Source of the DNA: Diplocarpon mali
Lineage: Eukaryota > Ascomycota > Leotiomycetes > Helotiales > Drepanopezizaceae
DNA length: 15,643 nt
Assembly (NCBI GenBank): GCA_024741835.1
Contig: JAENRP010000599.1
Span: 1 to 15,643, forward strand
Direction: 5' to 3'
The notes below the pieces were generated by a model. That model searched no databases, was not told where the DNA came from, and saw only the letters and a program-made list of their open reading frames with translations. A program made the translations under genes and the position numbers. Position 1 is the first letter of the stretch; every line of letters begins with the position of its first letter. Shown here piece after piece: positions 1-9,600 of the stretch.

Positions 1-420
1 AAATTATATAAATTGATTATTAAAAACTCTTATATAATTTAACTTTATATAGATCTTACAATTAGATAAAAGATTAATACTTAAGCTAAGTATAAAGAGA
101 ATATTTTGCAAAAGGAAAGAAATACTAATAATATTCATTTCTACTATACTTATTAAGTCTATATACAACCTTTTACTACTAAACTTAATAGAGCGCCTTT
201 TTATTTTAATAAGCAGGCCTTTAAATAGGTAGGATTTATCAATTATATATATTATATAACTAGTATTATTATACTAATCGGATCTAAGGATCTTATAAAG
301 ATCGGCTTTTAAAATATAAGCATCTTTATTATAATTATTATTTGAATTATTAAAAGTGGATTTAAGTTATAATAACCTACTATTATTATTAAAGGTATCT
401 GCTAAAGTTTTAATTAAATA
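1..420 (-). pseudogene. Copia C protease region (partial, degenerate)
   Basis: This is the start of the pol part of element C and is cut by the window edge. In the minus-strand frame, reading TAA/TAG as former Gln/Trp codons, a stretch resembles the retropepsin neighbourhood of Copia polyproteins: a Ser-Asp-(stop)-Tyr-Asn-Thr-Ser segment where Asp-Ser-Gly-Ala-Thr-Ser-His would stand. It is followed about 60 residues later by a Leu-Phe-Ile-Leu-Ser-Leu-Ser-Ile-Asn-Leu-Leu-Ser segment, matching the conserved 'L(F/Y)(V/I)P.L..NLLS' motif that precedes the gag-pre-integrase domain. The retropepsin would mature the Gag-Pol polyprotein inside virus-like particles. The assignment rests on this motif and on its position downstream of gag. 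The exact start is not resolved. Confidence 0.6.
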
Positions 421-429
421 GCCTTTTCC

Positions 430-1425
430 TTTGCCTTTCCTTAATATTTGCGACTTTTAGTAGGATAAGGGTAGTTTGCTTCTTAACTTCTGCTTTAATT
501 GCTTTTTAATATTAAAGCTAGCGACTATATTAATCAATTGCCTTCTAACTTTATAATTAGTAATATTATAAGTACTATTATAAAAGTAGTATCCTTAATA
601 AGCTTAAGGGCTTATCTTACGCTCCTTCCTCTTCATAGGCTTATTATTACCTTATAACGCAGTATTTACCGATTTAAAGCATCCTTCGAAGTCTTGCTTA
701 ATAGTTCAAAGGAGGTCGATCTTCTTATAGATCTTAAAGTTAGGTTAAATAAGAAGAGATTATTTTATAATAGTAAACTTAAAAGGGAGGCTATTAAGTA
801 AGAAATTAAAAAGCTGAGTTTTCCTAAAAGTTATAGCTATCTTAGGATCTATAGCTTTTACTCTCCTCCTCGCTCTATATAATATAAATTAAGTAAAGTC
901 TATATTTATATCTATATCCTTACTATCTTTATCTTTTTTATATTAAAATGAAATAATCTACTATAGTAGATACTAGGTATTAAAAGCAGTTATCTAAGAT
1001 TATTTTACCTTTAAAGTATCCTATCTTATCTTTATATTATTATAAACTCAAATAAAATCTCAGTCTTTATCGCTTAAACCTCTATTAATCTTAAGCTTAC
1101 ATTTAACTAAGGCTAGCTTATACTCTTTCTCCTTTTCTATATTTAAAATCTACCTTTAGGATTCTTAGTTATTATCTACTAAAGCTCTTAAGCTAAGCTT
1201 ATTTAATATATTTAGTAAATCCTTAATAGTTGTATTAGCTATTAAAATAGAAGTAGATAAATTAGTAGAAGGAGTATAAGAGGCTATTCTTGCGTATTTA
1301 ATAAATGTCTTTTAAATCGCTATTTCAATGCCTTTGCTTTTAAAGTAAAGCTTTAAATCGTCGAACTATTATTGCCAGTTCTTTTAAGAGAGTTAAAGGT
1401 CTTTAGGTCTAGTGTTTCAATCGGA
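430..1425 (-). pseudogene. Copia C gag (degenerate)
   Basis: This is the Gag capsid/nucleocapsid region of element C. The minus-strand frame beginning near 1425 stays coherent for about 330 codons if TAA/TAG are read as Gln/Trp. It opens with a Trp/Arg-Pro-Lys-Asp-Leu segment and an Asp-Asp-Leu-Lys-Leu-Tyr-Phe stretch typical of Copia Gag N-termini. It continues through a long helical Lys/Leu/Asp-rich body and ends in a basic tail. At about 550-595 a Tyr-Phe-Tyr-(x)n-Tyr pattern sits where a CxxCx4Hx4C zinc knuckle would be; RIP turns TGC/TGT into TAC/TAT and CAC into TAC, so the Cys and His ligands now read as Tyr. More than 20 in-frame stops remain. No clear ATG survives, so the start is approximate. 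Confidence 0.7.
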
Positions 1426-1486
1426 ATCGGAAGCTATTGCTATTTTAAATAGAATTATATTAAAATTAAATAAATTAAATAGTTAA

Positions 1487-1720
1487 AGGCATTCCTCTTA
1501 TCGAAAGGTTAAAATAATTAAATAGTAAGTATTATAAAAGTATTAAATAGGAAGGAAGTCCTCTTATCGAAAAGGGTTTTTAGGCTATAATATAGGGAAT
1601 TATACCTCTTATAAAACATAGTAAAGCAAGGAATCATACCTCTTATAGTACCAAAGGGTTATAAAGCAAGGAATCATACCTCTTGCAATATAGGTTAACT
1701 AAATAGGGAATTATACCTCC
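1487..1720 (-). repeat. Short direct repeats in the 5' leader of Copia C
   Basis: Four copies of a core reading GGAATCATACCTCTT, or its RIP variant GGGAATTATACCTCTT, begin near 1595, 1629, 1669 and 1706, spaced about 34-40 bp. Two looser copies ending CCTCTTATCG lie near 1490 and 1555. The two central units (1624-1644 and 1664-1684) are nearly identical over about 20 bp. On the element's own strand the core is AAGAGGTATGATTCC. The repeats lie between the 5' LTR and gag, that is in the untranslated leader, where packaging or dimerisation signals occur in LTR elements. Any such role here is inference. Confidence 0.75.
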
Positions 1721-1830
1721 TATTCGCCGATTGCTCGCCTCTTACTATAAGTCTTATTCAACTTCCTATTAGTAGTTATAGCGCAAGTGCTTTCTAAGGG
1801 AAGTTAATAATCTATTATCAGTCTAGTTAG

Positions 1831-1840
1831 GGCTTATAAC
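1831..1840 (-). other. Candidate primer binding site of Copia C
   Basis: The minus-strand decamer GTTATAAGCC lies one base from the inner end of the C 5' LTR. The same decamer abuts the 5' LTR of unrelated element A at 11236-11245. Its position directly after the 5' LTR in two families suggests a shared tRNA primer site. The matching tRNA is not identified, and RIP may have altered one or more bases. Confidence 0.5.
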
Positions 1841-1841
1841 C

Positions 1842-2036
1842 TATTAAGCTTAAGTAAGTCGGCGTAATAGGTAATAGAAACTTCTAAAGGTTGATAGTCG
1901 ATATATTAATAAGAGTTAAGGAAGGAAGGTTACCCCTTTCTTCCTTATAGCTATATACGTATTAATATCCTACTGACTAAGCAGTAGGGTCATATAATAA
2001 TACATCGGAGTAATAGCTGTATCACCCATCTTAATA
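1842..2036 (-). repeat. 5' LTR of Copia C (left copy), 195 bp
   Basis: This aligns end to end with 13268-13462 without gaps. By eye about 22 positions differ, of which all but one are transitions, the signature of RIP acting separately on each copy. The ends read TATT...AATA on the plus strand, which are the RIP forms of TGTT...AACA, so the canonical TG...CA termini and a short terminal inverted repeat are recoverable. Gag and leader lie to the left, which identifies this as the 5' LTR of a minus-strand element. As a 5' LTR it would have carried the promoter and start of transcription. Confidence 0.85.
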
Positions 2037-2041
2037 ATAAT

Positions 2042-3842
2042 AAAGAAAATTGCTTAAAGGAAACTAAGGAAATTAAAGGAATTAAACCTAAGGAGCAAAT
2101 GACTATCGAAAGGGAGTAGAACGCAACTAACGTTAATAAAGAAGTAGAGCCCTCTCGCTTAATTGAGCCGCAACTTAATAACCGCAAGCAATCGCCAAAA
2201 GTAGAGGTTCCTTTTATTAAGCCTATTTCTAGCCTTCTTATAATTAATAATAACTATAATACTAAAATATAGATATCCTTTAAAGTAGATAATAAGCTAT
2301 ATATAGTTAAATTAGAAGTATTCCTAATAGAGAAGGAGAATAGGGACTAGGAACTATTGCAGAAGCTATAGGCAGAAGGTAAGATTACTACTCTTAAGCG
2401 CCCTTTTTAGCAATCTCGCTTAAAGGAGTACTAAAGGCTGATAAATAAAGGGGTATCTGTGCTAATAAATAAAAATGACCCTATTATAAAAGGCAAAAGG
2501 ATCTTTAAATCAAGAATAGTTAATAAGATAAAGGAGAAGGAAATAGACTACTTATTCGAAAAATCAAGGCTAATTATATAGGCTTAAAATAATAATAATA
2601 AGAAGGAGGAAGGTATAATCACCTAATCTCCAACTATCTAATAAGTAAGCTAACGCCTTTTAATATCACTTTTAGTATTAATCTAGGAATACTTTAAAGA
2701 ATAGGGTAAGGAGGGCATTCTCGGCCTATAGGATATTATATAAGCATATACTTAGGCAGCTTCGAAGCTACTATATAATATATTTGTATTTCCTTTATAA
2801 GATATTGCTAAGCTATTCCTTATAAGTACGGTCTTTAAAGTAGTATTACCGCTTTATAGTATTCCCGAATTAGGAAATCACTAGTTTAGTACTTACTATA
2901 AGTACTATTGCAATAATCTTAATATAGCTAACTTAACTTATAATCCCTATCTATTATTAACCTTAAGCACTTCTCCCTTTTTTAATATAGTAGGAATATA
3001 AATGGACGATACTTTAATACTTAAAGAAGCAGACTTCTTAAAGAAGGAGGAGAACGAGATCAAAAGGGTAGGATTCCTTATAAAGCTAATATAGTACCTA
3101 TTAAGTACTAAATCACTAGCTTTTAATAAGTGTATTATTTCCTAGGAAGGGAATATAGTATATATGCGATAAAAAGGCCAAGGCTAGAGGCTGGAAATAA
3201 TCGATACTTCTTAAGAGGGCTATAAGTAATAATACTTAAAGCAAAGAGCAAAAGGAGCCTATTTAGCTATAATCTACTAGCTAGAAGCTTCCTTCGATTT
3301 ATTAGCTATAGCCTAATATTAAAATCTAATAGTTTAAGATATAAAGAATCTGAATAAGCGATTTAAATGGATCCGAAATAACCTTAAAAGAGGCCTGACC
3401 TACCTTACTATTAATTTGCAGAATGCTAAACTATTCGCATTTATCGATAGATCTTTTACTAATAATAAGGATTTAAGCTCGCAGATCAGCTATATTATTA
3501 TAGTAGCTATTAAAGAAGAAGGAGAATCGCAGTTTACTTTAAAAGGCAATATTCTATACTAAAGCTTAATGAAGTATAAGAGAGTAATAAGAGCTATACT
3601 AGCCTTTGAACTATATACTATAGTAGTAGGTATTGATATACTAGTTTCTATAGCTATAATAATCGATATAGTAATAGCTAAGCTAAGTCTACTCTACCTC
3701 TTTATTATTATATATATAGATTCCTTCTCCTTATATAAGTATATTATTAAATTAGGCACTATAAAGGAGAAGCGATTAATAATTAATATAATAGCTATTT
3801 GATAATCGTATAAGAATAAGGAGCTTATAGAAATATATTAGA
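2042..3842 (+). pseudogene. Copia B pol, left part: reverse transcriptase and RNase H (degenerate, interrupted)
   Basis: This is the RVT_2-type reverse transcriptase plus RNase H of a Copia polyprotein. The frame is continuous from the left boundary, with stops almost only TAA/TAG at expected Gln/Trp codons. In order: a Lys/Glu-rich linker (to about 2400); an RT core with a Lys-Arg-Ile-Phe-Lys-Ser-Arg-Ile-Val motif (~2500) and Thr-Gln-Ser-Pro-Thr-Ile-Gln (~2620); the catalytic Met-Asp-Asp box at 3002-3010, still intact; then RNase H with Phe-Ile-Asp-Arg-Ser-Phe (~3435), Lys-Arg-Val-Ile-Arg-(x)4-Phe-Glu-Leu-Tyr (~3580-3615) and Asp-Ser-Phe-Ser-Leu-Tyr (~3720). The subfamily uses Gln-(M/T)-Asp-Asp where most Copia RTs have Tyr-Val-Asp-Asp. 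The gene is cut on the left by C-left and on the right by element A, and resumes at 11449. The longest uninterrupted piece is 3569-3802. Confidence 0.88.
3838..3842. repeat. Target-site duplication TTAGA, left copy
   Basis: These five bases directly precede the left LTR of element A and recur directly after its right LTR at 11444-11448. The 5-bp length is what Copia integrases produce. Removing element A plus one copy rejoins the RNase H frame of element B. Confidence 0.93.
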
Positions 3843-4040
3843 TGTGGTGCGGTCGGCTGGAGGGCCTTTATTAGGTCGCTTAAGAGGCTTGCTAATATAG
3901 ATAAAGATGATTGATTATATTATTCTTTAGTATATATATAATAAGGAGACTTCGGAAAGAAAAGGGAGAGTCTATGACTCAGTAGGAGTCACGTAAAGGG
4001 TCTTTAGAATAAGTGGAGACTCCGCCTATTCTATATAATA
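3843..4040 (-). repeat. 3' LTR of Copia A, 198 bp
   Basis: This matches 11246-11443 over its whole length without gaps and 14946-15142 with one base missing. The plus-strand left end is TGTGGTGCGG and the right end is ATATAATA, the RIP form of a sequence ending CA. It lies downstream of RNase H on the minus strand and directly after a polypurine tract, hence the 3' LTR, which would have supplied the polyadenylation region. Confidence 0.92.
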
Positions 4041-4050
4041 TACCCCTTAA
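4041..4050 (-). other. Polypurine tract of Copia A
   Basis: On the minus strand TTAAGGGGTA abuts the 3' LTR, and the equivalent site in the second A copy (15143-15152) reads CTAAAGGGTA. The purine run at this position is the expected plus-strand DNA primer site and confirms the orientation. Confidence 0.75.
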
Positions 4051-4440
4051 TTAGGTAATACTCTTAAAATCGCTTAGCTATATAGATAAAACAAAAGAAA
4101 GAATAGCAATTATAAGGAAAAGAGGCTCTATCTTATATGCTGCCCCTTTAGAGGTCGTTCCTTTTAAAACGAGAAGGGTTACTATAGGTAATAAGCGTGC
4201 TTAGGAATCTTTGCGATTTTACGCTAGTACTCTATTAGGCTTCTTATAGAGTATTTCTATTATAAAGGTTCTCCTTCCCTTCTTTTAAAAATAACCCTCT
4301 TTTATTATTTAAAAATATCATCTTTATACTAATAATTTTTAAATATAAAAGGAACTCCTACTTATTATAGCCCCGGCCGCCTTTATAAAGTAAGACCCTT
4401 AGAGTCCTTATATCTTATATTATACTAACTTTGCGCTAAA
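4051..4440 (-). other. 3' untranslated region of Copia A adjoining the LTR
   Basis: This is AT-rich sequence with no recognisable protein motif in either strand. It is shared with 15152-15512 at high similarity, mostly with transition differences, up to about 4410, where the second copy breaks off. Conservation in two copies shows it belongs to the element rather than being a later insert. It lies between the Ala-coding GC-rich island and the polypurine tract. Confidence 0.7.
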
Positions 4441-5340
4441 TCGCTAGCGCTACTTTAAGAGCTACAACCTTAGCGCGATTGTTTTAGCGCCTACTAGGCA
4501 ATAAGCCGCTGCCGCTATCGCCTCTGCTGCTATTGCTGCCTTTGCCGCTACTGCCGCCACCTAAGAGCCTTGCCCCTGCTGCGCACTATATGCCTAAGCC
4601 TATAATAAAGCGTAATAATACGTGCGTGCGTTGCATTGCACGCAAGAGTACTAGCAATCTCGATTATTAGTGCTTTAATAGTACCTTTAGTATATATTGC
4701 GTTTATTATATAATGCTAAGCAATAGCTGCTAGCAGGCTAGTAGACCTCTCCTCGCCTCTTAAGAGGCTATTATATCGGCCTGCGCCTATAGCGACTTTA
4801 AAGAGAAGGTAGTACTACTACTTAATATAGTAAAGGGTGCGCTCTAAAGCTTCTATAGTATATTTATTAAGTCTTATTAAGTTCTAGGCTGATTTTAAAA
4901 GATAGAAGCGATCGGACTTTAGTATTAGAAGGGCCTGCCACTCTTGCGAATGGTAGTATTGCTACCTCTCTTGCTCTTAGCGTACTATTCTTATTCGCTC
5001 CTAGTCCTTCTAGCTCGGACCCGTTCGCCCCTATTGCTACTGCCGCTCTTATCCCCTTTGCCTCTACTATTGCAGCTACTGCTATAGTCTCCCTGTTTGT
5101 CTCCCTAGCTCTTGCTATCGCCGCGCCCGTCCTTGCTGCCGCCCCCGCCGCCCTTGCTCCTATTATCCCTGCTGTATCCCTTGCCTTCGCCCCTGCTATT
5201 GCTAGTATATTTACTAGCAGGCCTCTGGCCAAGGGAGTGCTAGTAGGCCTCTCTTAAGAGGAGATCCGTACGGAGCTCTTAGCTATAGCATCTCGGCTCT
5301 TAGCCTTAGCTAAGAGAATTTAAAAGAGGGTCGCGCCTTA
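4441..5340 (-). other. GC-rich GCN-repeat island in the 3' region of Copia A, with an Ala-rich open frame
   Basis: This island lies between the end of pol and the 3' UTR and is visibly richer in G+C than the rest of the window. Two GCN-rich patches (about 4498-4570 and 5030-5220) read as Ala/Arg-rich peptide on the element's sense strand. One minus-strand frame is open for 121 codons at 4867-5232, rich in Ala, Arg, Gly and Glu and ending Leu-Asn-Lys-Thr-stop. The codon at its upper limit is TTG, and an upstream TAA near 5250 could be a RIP-altered Gln codon, so the original frame may have been longer. It may be a 3' accessory ORF of the element, or a low-complexity tract that stays open because it holds few CAA/CAG/TGG codons. 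No domain is recognised. Confidence 0.45.
4623..4644. repeat. Short inverted repeat (potential hairpin)
   Basis: TGCGTGC and its complement GCACGCA form a perfect 7-bp stem around an 8-base loop within the GC-rich island. It lies in the 3' region of element A. No function can be assigned, and similar short stems occur by chance in GC-rich DNA. Confidence 0.45.
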
Positions 5341-5529
5341 TAATAGCAGCTTAAGAATATTACCTATTTTATATTTTTAAAAAAGGAGAAGCTTTTATAA
5401 TACGCTTTATAAGAGAAAACAAATAAATATAACTATAAGAGAGTAGGAGCTTATAAGTATAAGTCTCTTAGTAATAAGTGACTACTTGCTAGTAAGTATA
5501 AGTTGCTAAATGATTATTTAAAAGCTTTA

Positions 5530-5990
5530 GAGGTTTAATAAATAAATAAAGCTCTTAAACTTCTAGTAGTTTAGGTTCTTAGTAAGCCTATTTGCGTATA
5601 TCTCCTTAGTAGGAAGGTAGATTATCTAAAAGCTTCCTTTTTAATACTTTTAGCAGATTTATATATTACTAATTTCGATATATTAAAGGCTTATCTTAAT
5701 CTTCTTATTCTCTATAATAATTAGCCGAATTATCTATTAGTTATTATAATATATATTCTATTTAAAGAGGGAGTCTATGCGAATCTCTTTAAAAAGGCGT
5801 TTTATAGCTATTATCTCCTTTATAATAGAAACTATACTATAAAGTTCTACTTTAGTAAAGGAGAGTATAATAGTCGCTTAATAATTCGCTTTTCAAATAA
5901 TCGGTCCTTTAAATAAGAAGAAGATATATCTTTAAAAGGATCTATAGGTCTTTTAATTATCTTTAAAAGAAGCATTTGAAGAAGCAACCA
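5530..5990 (-). other. RNase H domain of Copia A
   Basis: At the C-terminus of the polyprotein, the minus strand shows an Ala-Ser-Asn-Ala-Ser-Phe-Lys-Asp-Asn segment (near 5975), the RIP form of the first catalytic Asp region. It is followed by Tyr-Ile-Phe-Phe-Leu-Phe-Lys-Gly-Pro-Ile, the Thr-Lys-Val-Glu-Leu-Tyr-Ser-Ile helix (about 5840-5875) that carries the catalytic Glu, and a final Leu-Thr-Lys-Asn-Leu motif near 5570. It would remove the RNA template during cDNA synthesis. Five or more stops interrupt it. Confidence 0.8.
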
Positions 5991-6279
5991 ATTGGTATTC
6001 CTTAGCCTTAAAGCTATAGGCAATTCCTAAGAAGCGTATACTATATAAGTATTAAAGCGTCTAATCTATAGCTAAGAGGTACTTAAAGTTTGGATTAATT
6101 AAGAAGAAAGACAGTTAGAAGGCTATAAACGCAACGTCTAAGTATATTATAATTACTATATAGAGAATAGAGCCTATTTTCTCTTAGTACTCCTTTACCT
6201 TTTCTAAGAAAGCTTACCTTAAGTTCTTAATAAACTCCTTTTTTAGTAGTAGAGTACTAGGCACTCTCCTTATATTAGC

Positions 6280-7060
6280 TCCGAACTTTTAAGCAATCTT
6301 CTTAATATAGGTATCATAAACTAAGGAGATCCTCTTTACCTTCTTATTTTAAATAATCCTTACTCTAAGGAACTAGGAGATATCTCCTATAATAGTAAGC
6401 TTATACGCCCTCTTTAAGTCTTCAATTAGACGAGTCGCTTGATCTAAGTTAAAGGCCTTATATAATACTTAAATATCGTTAATATAAAATGCTATAAAGA
6501 CTATATAATCCTTTATTATAAAAATACAAGGCTCCTCGCCTAATAGCTTAAGTTAAAGGCCTTTAAGCATTCTTATAAAGTTCCTATATTATAGCGCTAG
6601 AGAGTCTTTTAGCTTATAAAGCGCGCGGTCCAGTTCTACTACTATACTAAGGCGCTTAAAGCCATCTAGTAGGAAGCATATGACTAGAGCACTCCTTAGG
6701 TCTTTAAAAGTATTGACAAACGTATTAATAATATCAAACTGCTTTACTTCTATATCAAAGTACGCAATAAGTGCTATTAGTACTTTAAAAGACCTTACTA
6801 TAAGTATAGCTGCGTAGGTTGAGAAAATTAAAGCTTTATCTTAGAAATCCCTTTATATAACTAGCTATAATCGGCACTTTAGAAGCTTGCTAAAGCTATT
6901 AACCTTATAGGTAAAAACCTATTTTAATAGTATTAGCAAAGGCTTTAAGTAGTCCCTTTATATAATTCTTTAGCAACTCTAAGATTCTAAATTCCTAATC
7001 TCTTAATGCCCTCCTTCTTTAAATCGTTCGCTAAAAGGGTGCTTCTCTAAGTCTAGCCAT
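6280..7060 (-). other. Reverse transcriptase domain of Copia A
   Basis: This is an RVT_2-type RT. Visible landmarks on the minus strand, in order, are His-Pro-Phe-Ser-Glu-Arg-Phe-Lys-Glu near 7030, Phe-Asp-Ile-Glu-Val-Lys-Gln-Phe-Asp-Ile with Thr-Phe-Val-Asn (~6700-6760), Leu-Tyr-Lys-Leu-Lys-Asp-Ser (~6600) and the active-site box Phe-Tyr-Ile-Asn-Asp-Ile at 6472-6489. The first catalytic Asp of the Tyr-Val-Asp-Asp box reads Asn (AAC), a single TpG-to-TpA change, so the enzyme would be inactive even without the stops. Confidence 0.9.
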
Positions 7061-8439
7061 CCTTTTAAAGGCTTTAATAGAAAGCCTTAGTACTATAGGC
7101 GGTTAAAAGACTACGCTTTATTCTTTACCTAACTATTAACTACAGCTTTAATAACTATATAAACCGTTAAATAGTCCTTCCTATCCTTCCTTATCTATTT
7201 ATTCACCTAAAAGGTTAATACAAACTCCTATATATATAAGGAGTAAGGTAAATCAATATTACTTTAAAAGAGTATATGCTTTAAAGTAGTAGTATACACT
7301 TTTGAAGTCTCCTATTACTTAACGCTTAAGCGTCTTATCCTCTTTTACTTAAGAAAAGGGAGTTCCTTTTTGCGCTTTTCTCTATAGGTCTCCTTTTCTA
7401 TTTTTATTATTACTAAAGGTTCCTTTAAAAGTCTAAGTAGCTTTATCTCTTAAGCTTATAGTCTTTAAGCTAGTATTATAACTTAAGGTATTATATTATT
7501 AAAGCCTACTCCTTTTACTAAGTCACTTCTTATAAGACTATTAAAGCTCCTCCCAGATCTTAGCAGTAGTACCTTTAGCCTTCTACTAGAGTTTACTAAG
7601 GCTTACCTTTATAATTGAAAACTCTATCTTAAAGCCCTTAAGCTATCTCTATTCTTATATAGAATAGCAACTAAAGATCTGCCGATCGCCTTATAAAACT
7701 CGTCTTTAAAGACTCTCTTAAAGTTATCTATAGTTCCTTCTTTAGTAGGGCCTTTATAAGGAATTATCACCTTTAAGCTCTAGTCGCCATTTACCTTCTT
7801 AAAGACTGGCGAAGTGGCTTCCAGTTCGCTTGCTTCTACCTTTAAGTTTTTAAGTAGGTCTCTTAAAGAATTTAGATTTAAGTTAAGGCCTTTTATATTA
7901 TTAGTTAAAGGTTATAGAGTAGCATTAGTTTATAATATAGGCTCTTTCTATATAGCAGCTTCTTCTATAGCGATTGCGTTCGGCTTTATAATAAGCTCCG
8001 ATTCTTCGAAAATGCCTTCGAACTCAGCGTCTTAAGCTCCCTCTCCCTCTTCGATCAATTAGAGGGTTATCTTAAGTTCCTAGCGCGATATAGGGTTTAT
8101 ATACTTAGCTTTTGGACTATAAAAGAGAGACTTATCGAATTCGATATTATAAGTCATTATTACTTGCTAGAGTATAAGAACCTAGATTCTATAAACATTA
8201 GAGGTAATATATCTAATTAAGTAATCTAAATACCCTTATAGTTTAATTTTAAAGGTTTAGCAGTCCCTTCCTATTTCCCTCTCTTTAATTAAAGGGTATA
8301 CATAAGCGCTATATATATAAATGCGACTTTAGTTAGGCTTTAAGCTTACTATTATCTACTTAATAAGCAGCGGCTTATAGAATTGAAAATACTACTTAAA
8401 CCAACTATAAAGAGCCTCACTTAATAAGATTATCTTCTT

Positions 8440-9090
8440 CTTAATAAGTAAGGAGATATTATAAAAGTATATAGTAGCCTTTATAACCTTTGGCCAAAGG
8501 CTTACTAAAAGCCTAGCGTAGATTCTCATTTTAATAAAGCGTTTAATCAACTCCTTTCTTACTCGCTCTGCGCCTTTATTTAATTAGTATATATAGGTAA
8601 AAGTAAGCTTTAAATCGATTCCCTCTTCTTTTACCTATCTTTAGTACTTTATAAAAGAGTCTTCCCTTAAGGAGATCACTAAAGTGTTATTATCTTACCT
8701 AATCTTGCAAATTGAAAGCCTATATTAGCGTTTCACTTATACTTCAAAGGCCTAAAGGACCTTTATAACTACGTCTTTACCCTTCGATCTTAATAGGAAT
8801 ATCCAAAGTATATTACTATACTTATCCTTAATTAAAAGAACCTATAAGTAATTATTATATAAGTTATTTAAAAAGTTAAAGAGATCTTAGGAGATCTTAA
8901 AGAAGGGCCTTGGAGATCGGTTCTTAAAGGTAGTATAAGAAATAACTTACTTAGCAAACGCTACTATATATATAAGGCACTTTAGCCTCTATATTCCCCT
9001 GATCTTTACTCCCTTAGCGCACTTAACTAGCACTTAAAGAGCCTTTGCGCCTAAGTAGTTAGCGCAAAGGTACTAAGTATACGCGTTATT
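8440..9090 (-). other. Gag-pre-integrase and integrase domains of Copia A
   Basis: Near 9020-9090 the minus strand shows Leu-Cys-Ala-Asn-Tyr-Leu-Gly-Ala-Lys-Ala-Leu, the damaged H-x-(R/A)-x-G-H-L-G zinc-binding motif with His read as Tyr. It is followed by Gly-Val-Lys-Ile-(R/K)-Gly-Ile and a single remaining Cys of the CxxC pair. The catalytic core follows: an Asp-Lys-Tyr-Ser-Asn-Ile-Leu-Trp-Ile-Phe strand near 8800-8830 and a Gly-Ala-Glu-Arg segment near 8575 that holds the last catalytic Glu. The integrase would insert the cDNA and leave 5-bp duplications, as seen around this element. Confidence 0.8.
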
Positions 9091-9539
9091 ATCCTATACC
9101 TTAGTAGGTGTATAGCTAGACTAAAACCTATTATAAAGTATTGTCTTAGCTATAGGGAATGCTATTAAGGCAGAGAAGTTATATTAAAGTATATTTGAAA
9201 GATCTAAATAGTTAATAAACTTATATTTAAAGAAAATAAGATTATAGTAACGCTTTAACTAAGCTCGCTTTATAGAATCTCTAATACTCTTAAAGTGTAA
9301 AGTGAGGTCTACTCCAGAGTACTAAAAACCCTTATTTGCAAGGAGCCTCTTTAAGATAATATTAGTAGTAAACTCCTTTATAATAGCAATATTATAAAGC
9401 GTCATCCTTATAAGAGAGCTATTATACTATAGAAAAGAGTCTGCTATATATCTATCACCTCTCCTAATGATTAAGAGTCTTAAGGTACCTGCTTTTATAT
9501 ATTGCTATAAGTCGCTAGAAGGCTTGAAGGTGCTTGCGA

Positions 9540-9600
9540 TAAGTAAATCCTTTAAATTAATAATATAAGTAGCTATATAATTATTAAGGAGCGTACTTAA
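9540..9600 (-). other. Protease active-site region of Copia A
   Basis: A minus-strand segment reading Leu-Leu-Asn-Asn-Tyr-Ile-Ala-Thr-Tyr-Ile-Ile-Asn corresponds to the retropepsin motif in which Asp is followed by Ser/Asn-Gly/Cys-Ala-Thr-His. The codon at the catalytic Asp is AAT after CTT, consistent with TTGAT to TTAAT. It lies between the Gag zinc knuckle and the pre-integrase domain, as expected. About 55 codons on is the Arg-Arg-Gly-Asp-Arg-Tyr-Ile segment. Confidence 0.6.

Larger units (their letters stand above)
1..2036 (-). mobile_element. Copia element C, left copy: 5' portion (LTR, leader, gag, start of protease), RIP-degenerate
   Basis: This is the 5' end of a Ty1/Copia-type retrotransposon on the minus strand. 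Reading from right to left, the order is a 195-bp LTR, a primer-site candidate, a repetitive leader, gag with a zinc knuckle, and the beginning of the aspartic protease, after which the element leaves the window. The LTR has a second copy at 13268-13462, where it follows a Copia RNase H on the same strand; that pairing supplies the boundaries. The right-hand flank is 'ataat' (2037-2041), a candidate 5-bp target-site duplication whose partner lies off the window. The element sits in plus-strand element B, so it is younger than B. All frames carry many TAA/TAG stops and there is no potential for autonomous activity. Confidence 0.85.

Noticed and set aside
1990..2187. 65-codon minus-strand open frame
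   Set aside because: It straddles the C LTR and the start of B's plus-strand coding region, so it crosses an insertion junction. Its peptide is low-complexity Leu/Ser and has no motif.
3569..3802. 77-codon plus-strand open frame as an independent gene
   Set aside because: It is a stop-free piece of the RNase H domain of element B, in the same frame as the RT upstream, so it is covered by that pseudogene.
4441..5340. CRISPR array or bacterial-type repeat system in the repeat-rich patches
   Set aside because: Repeats are short GCN or leader motifs without uniform spacers, and all surrounding genes are fungal retrotransposon remnants.
7814..8035. 73-codon plus-strand open frame
   Set aside because: It lies antisense to the integrase-RT linker of element A. 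The minus-strand reading is the coherent one.
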